A stretch of 9,366 nucleotides of DNA from Desulfobacterales bacterium (lineage in GTDB: Bacteria > Desulfobacterota > Desulfobacteria > Desulfobacterales > UBA5852). The stretch spans positions 1-9,366 of the forward strand of contig JASJBQ010000170.1 of assembly GCA_030066455.1 (NCBI GenBank), read 5' to 3'. The position numbers were made by a program, and so were the translations under genes. Positions 6,830 to 9,366 of this stretch are shown one piece after another; within the stretch, counting starts at the first letter, position 1; every line of letters starts with the position of its first letter. A model generated the notes under the pieces. The model saw only the letters and a list, made by a program, of their open reading frames with translations. It did not search any database and was not told where the DNA came from.

Positions 6830-8155
6830 ATGTTGTATTTGCAGTTTCTGTTCCTGATATTGATGCTCTACATCGGAAGTCGCTACGGCGGTATTGGCCT
6901 GGGGGTTATTTCAGGAATCGGGCTGTGCATCGAAGTCTTTTTTTTCAAAATGCCGCCGACGAGCCCACCTATTGTTGTAATGCTGATCATTATGGCGGTG
7001 GTCACATGCGCTTCCGTCCTGGAAGCGGCCGGCGGATTGAAGTATATGCTTCAGATTGCTGAACGCATTTTGAGATCGAGCCCCCGGATGATCACCCTGC
7101 TGGGGCCTTTGGTAACCTATACCATGACGCTGATGCTCGGGACAGGGCATGCCGTTTACGCAGTAATGCCTATTATTGGCGATGTGGCCCTAAAGAACAA
7201 GATAAGGCCGGAGCGACCGATGGCCGCCGCTTCTGTCGCCTCCCAATTAGGGATTACGGCAAGCCCCATTTCCGCCGCTGTGGTCTATTATCTTTCCCAA
7301 CTGGGCGGTAAGTCCGATAAAATAACGCTCATGTCCATTCTGGCAGTAACAATTCCGGCAACTTTTTGCGGCATGTTGGCTATGGTGGCCTACAGCTGGC
7401 GTCGCGGCGTCGAGTTGGAAGATGATAAAGAATATCATCTCAGGCTTGAGGATCCGGAGACCCGACAACGGATTGAAAACACGACGGCGACCACAATGGA
7501 CGTAGCGCTCCCCAAATCAGCCCGCAACTCCGTTCTGCTATTTTGCTTGGCGCTGGTCGTTATTGTTATCATTGCCATGTTTCCGGAAATTCGCACGATG
7601 GCCGAAGGGGACAAACCGATAAGCATGGGAGCGATTATCCAGATGATGATGCTGGCCTTCGGCGGTGTCATCCTAATCGCAACCAAGACCCATTCTTCCA
7701 AAGTTCCCGGGGGCATCGTTTTTAAATCCGGAATGGTGGCGGCGATTGCTATTTTCGGCATTGCCTGGATGAGCGATACCTACTTTCAGTATGCCATGCC
7801 GAGTTTTCAAGCCGGCATCAGTGATATGGTGCATGCAATGCCCTGGACGTTTGCGCTGGCCATGTTTGCGGTCTCGATTGTTATCAACAGTCAGGCGGCG
7901 ACTTGCGTTATGATGCTCCCGGTAGGGTTGGGCCTGGGATTGGCCCCCCAACTCCTAATCGGTATTATGCCGGCATCATACGGCTACTTCTTTATTCCCA
8001 ACTATCCTTCGGATATTGCGACCATTTCCTTCGATGTTTCCGGCACGACCAAGATCGGAAAATTTTATTTTAATCACAGTTTCATGGCGCCAGGGCTCGT
8101 AGCCGTACCGACAGCATGTTTAGTCGGATATGGTATCGCCAAAGTTATCCTATAG
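6830..8155 (+). CDS. dcuB: Anaerobic C4-dicarboxylate transporter, DcuA/DcuB family
   Basis: This inner-membrane carrier of 441 aa (E. coli DcuB is 446) would exchange external fumarate, malate or aspartate for internal succinate under anaerobic conditions. Hydrophobic segments are visible at about residues 3-36, 48-66, 87-104, 108-120, 132-155, 166-189, 233-251, 265-285, 299-314, 339-356, 359-384 and 417-440. Charged loops lie at about 190-230 and 252-264. Conserved stretches include LGTGHAVYAVMPIIGDVALKN, RPERPMAAASVASQ, ITASPISAAVV, SQAAT, IPNYPSD, SGTTKIGKF and NHSF. RPERPMAA and the SWRRGVELEDDKEY loop look more DcuB-like, while ITASPISAAVVY looks DcuA-like, so the subfamily is not certain. 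Two sample lines are 47-50% GC against 67% in a pflB line, suggesting later acquisition. It separates pta from ackA. AGGAGA 6 nt upstream supports the start. No regulator gene (DcuS/DcuR) is visible in the window. Confidence 0.9.
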   Translation: MLYLQFLFLILMLYIGSRYGGIGLGVISGIGLCIEVFFFKMPPTSPPIVVMLIIMAVVTCASVLEAAGGLKYMLQIAERILRSSPRMITLLGPLVTYTMTLMLGTGHAVYAVMPIIGDVALKNKIRPERPMAAASVASQLGITASPISAAVVYYLSQLGGKSDKITLMSILAVTIPATFCGMLAMVAYSWRRGVELEDDKEYHLRLEDPETRQRIENTTATTMDVALPKSARNSVLLFCLALVVIVIIAMFPEIRTMAEGDKPISMGAIIQMMMLAFGGVILIATKTHSSKVPGGIVFKSGMVAAIAIFGIAWMSDTYFQYAMPSFQAGISDMVHAMPWTFALAMFAVSIVINSQAATCVMMLPVGLGLGLAPQLLIGIMPASYGYFFIPNYPSDIATISFDVSGTTKIGKFYFNHSFMAPGLVAVPTACLVGYGIAKVIL

Positions 8156-8291
8156 CTTCAGGATAGATCCGCCTTTTATCGGGAGGGCGTTAAAATTAGG
8201 ACGGGGTGCACAAACAAAATCGAACCGACGTTCAATGAATTTAGCGAACGGCGTGCCGTTTCCACATCGATCGGGAAGAAAGTATGGATAA
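8156..8291 (+). other. Intergenic DNA after dcu, no gene
   Basis: I see no ORF and no strong terminator here. AACGGC (8247-8252) and GCCGTT (8255-8260) form a tight palindrome with a 2-nt centre, too compact and without a T-tract. The composition is less GC-rich than pta and similar to dcu, so this stretch may have arrived with it. Confidence 0.4.
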
Positions 8292-8347
8292 AGCGCCGCC
8301 GATCTATAAAAAGACAGTGCCATAGGCCCACCGGAACTTTAGGCACT
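8292..8347 (+). repeat. Family-1 palindromic repeat, unit E (right half only)
   Basis: GCGCCGCCGAT, an A-rich linker, a degenerate GTGCC-ATA-GGC hairpin and CCGGAACTTTAGGCACT match the right part of the other units. In particular CCGGAACTTTAGGCACT matches unit C (3140-3155). No matching left arm precedes it. It is therefore a truncated copy, located downstream of the low-GC dcu gene. Confidence 0.72.
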
Positions 8348-8367
8348 CAGGAAGAAGTGCGAAGCCC

Positions 8368-8520
8368 CTAAAGTGTGAAGTGGAAGAAGTGCAAAGTGCC
8401 TTAAGTCAAAAGTGAGCTAAAGTTGAGGTGGCGCTTTGCGCCGCCGATTTGAAAAGGGAAGTGCCCGCAGGGCACACCACAACTTTAGGCACTTTAAACT
8501 TTAGCTCACTTTAGGCACTT
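8368..8520 (+). repeat. Family-1 palindromic repeat, unit F
   Basis: The leader 8368-8391 is identical to the unit D leader. The core includes GAGCTAAAGTTGAGGTG, the hairpin GGCGC-TTT-GCGCC and GTGCCC-GCA-GGGCAC (8461-8466 with 8470-8475). The block 8449-8496 is identical to units D and G. The right arm 8481-8520 carries ACTTTAGGCACTTTAAACTT followed by TAGCTCACTTTAGGC. Unit G begins 9 nt later, making a tandem pair. Confidence 0.88.
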
Positions 8521-8529
8521 AGAAAAAAA

Positions 8530-8691
8530 GTGTAAAGTGCCTAAAGTTAAAAGTGAGCTAAAGTTGAGGTGGCTTTTTGCGCCGCCGAAATTGAAAAGGG
8601 AAGTGCCCGCAGGGCACACCACAACTTTAGGCACTTTAGCTCACTTAAGGCACTTATAACTAAAAAAAACTTTAGCTCACTTGAGGCACTT
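8530..8691 (+). repeat. Family-1 palindromic repeat, unit G
   Basis: The core is 8530-8655 and a second right arm follows at 8669-8691. GTGCCC-GCA-GGGCAC is at 8603-8617, and the shared identical block is 8591-8638. The first hairpin is altered (GGCTTTTTGCGCC), losing two pairs compared with unit F. The unit ends 25 nt before the ackA start and only 13 nt before its SD, so the fold could influence access to the ackA ribosome site. Confidence 0.86.
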
Positions 8692-8715
8692 ATAACTTTT
8701 TCGTAGGAGCCAACC

Positions 8716-9366
8716 ATGAAAATCCTGGTCATCAACTGCGGCAGTTCTTCCTTGAAGTACCAGCTTATCGACATGGACACCGAAACCGCCATGGCCTCGG
8801 GTCTGATCGAGCGCATCGGTGAACCCGAGGGCATTCTGACCCACAAGAGCCAGCCGGACACGGACAAGGAAACCAAAACCGTTCGGGAAGAGCCGATCCC
8901 TGATCACGAGGCCGGCCTGCGTTTGGCCCAGTCCGTGATGGCCGAATCCGAGACGGGAGGGGCGCCCGACATCAAGGCGGTGGGGCACCGCGTCGTGCAC
9001 GGCGGCGAATCCTTCAATACCTCGGCGAAGATTACCCCTGAAGCCATGTTGGCCATCGAGAAGACCATCCCCCTGGCGCCGCTGCACAACCCGGCCAACC
9101 TCACGGGAATTCGGGTGGCGCAGGAACTCTTCCCGGATGCGCCGCAGGTGGCCGTCTTCGACACCGCCTTCCACCAGACCATGCCGCCCAAAGCCTACCA
9201 TTATGCGCTGCCCTACGAATACTACGAAGAGATGGGCGTGCGGCGCTACGGCTTTCACGGCACTTCCCACAAGTTCGTGGCCGCCGAGGCCGCCGGCCTG
9301 CTCGGCCGTCCGCTGGATGAACTGAAACTGGTCACGGCCCATCTGGGCAGCGGGGCCAGCATCTGC
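8716..9366 (+). CDS. ackA: Acetate kinase (N-terminal part, cut by window end)
   Basis: AckA transfers phosphate from acetyl phosphate to ADP, giving acetate and ATP: the energy-yielding last step after Pta. The frame is open to the window end, giving 217 of an expected roughly 400 residues. The start VINCGSSSLKYQLI carries the ASKHA-fold phosphate motif with Asn7. GHRVVHGGE places the substrate-binding Arg at 92. APLHNP gives His124, VAVFDTAFHQTMP gives Asp149, and RRYGFHGTSH gives His181. HLGSGASIC at the end is the second nucleotide-binding motif. These match the catalytic residues known for Methanosarcina acetate kinase. AGGAG (8705-8709), 6 nt upstream, confirms the ATG. Codon use returns to GC-rich like pta. 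The neighbouring dcu gene and three repeat units separate it from pta. Confidence 0.96.
   Translation, partial: MKILVINCGSSSLKYQLIDMDTETAMASGLIERIGEPEGILTHKSQPDTDKETKTVREEPIPDHEAGLRLAQSVMAESETGGAPDIKAVGHRVVHGGESFNTSAKITPEAMLAIEKTIPLAPLHNPANLTGIRVAQELFPDAPQVAVFDTAFHQTMPPKAYHYALPYEYYEEMGVRRYGFHGTSHKFVAAEAAGLLGRPLDELKLVTAHLGSGASIC

Noticed and set aside
2380..8691. CRISPR array
   Set aside because: The repeats are palindromic units of 100 bp or more, unevenly spaced, interrupted by genes, and without unique spacers of constant length.
8547..9342. Minus-strand frames opposite ackA and unit G
   Set aside because: They run through ackA codons and repeat DNA, while the + frame carries all acetate kinase motifs.

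Overview
The window is a high-GC bacterial chromosome segment carrying an anaerobic pyruvate-to-acetate gene set, all on the + strand: pflB (pyruvate formate-lyase), a small four-helix-bundle (S23/IVP-type) gene, pflA (PFL activase), pta (phosphate acetyltransferase), a DcuA/DcuB-type C4-dicarboxylate transporter gene, and the first 217 codons of ackA (acetate kinase, cut by the window end). Strong Shine-Dalgarno sites (AGGAGG-like, 5-8 nt from ATG) precede most genes. The gene content, the long three-domain Pta and the high GC suggest a strict or facultative anaerobe. My guess is a Desulfobacterota (delta-proteobacterial) sulfate reducer or fermenter, but this is inference without a marker gene.

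Metabolic logic: PflA installs the glycyl radical on PflB. PflB turns pyruvate and CoA into formate and acetyl-CoA, Pta turns acetyl-CoA into acetyl phosphate, and AckA makes acetate and ATP from it. The Dcu carrier would exchange fumarate, malate or aspartate for succinate, linking the cluster to fumarate respiration or succinate export. By eye the dcu gene and the four-helix-bundle gene are clearly lower in GC (sample lines 47-50%) than pflB and pta (sample lines 67% or more), so both look like later arrivals.

The most unusual feature is the DNA between the genes. Every intergenic gap (2312-3264, 4123-4420, 6515-6829, 8156-8715) holds nested palindromic repeats, and I saw none inside a coding sequence. 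Family 1 (units A-G) is about 105-150 bp. Its long outer arms are built from the words GTGCCTAAAGT and GAGCTAAAGT, and they enclose two small GC-rich hairpins, so the transcript could fold as a three-way junction. In unit C the four-helix-bundle gene sits in the middle of the palindrome. Its layout resembles the 23S rRNA intervening sequences that carry S23-type ORFs inside a stem, but here it lies between protein genes. Family 2 (4141-4348) has unrelated sequence but the same kind of design: outer arms of tandem 7-mers (TRGGTTC, with GAACCYA opposite) around inner inverted repeats. The dcu gene is flanked by a truncated family-1 unit downstream and a possible fragment upstream.

Layout: 41-2311 pflB; 2380-2618 units A and B; 2633-3212 unit C with its four-helix-bundle gene at 2744-3100; 3265-4122 pflA; 4141-4348 family-2 palindrome; 4421-6514 pta; 6521-6711 unit D; 6830-8155 dcu; 8292-8347 unit E (half unit); 8368-8520 unit F; 8530-8691 unit G; 8716-9366 ackA (partial).
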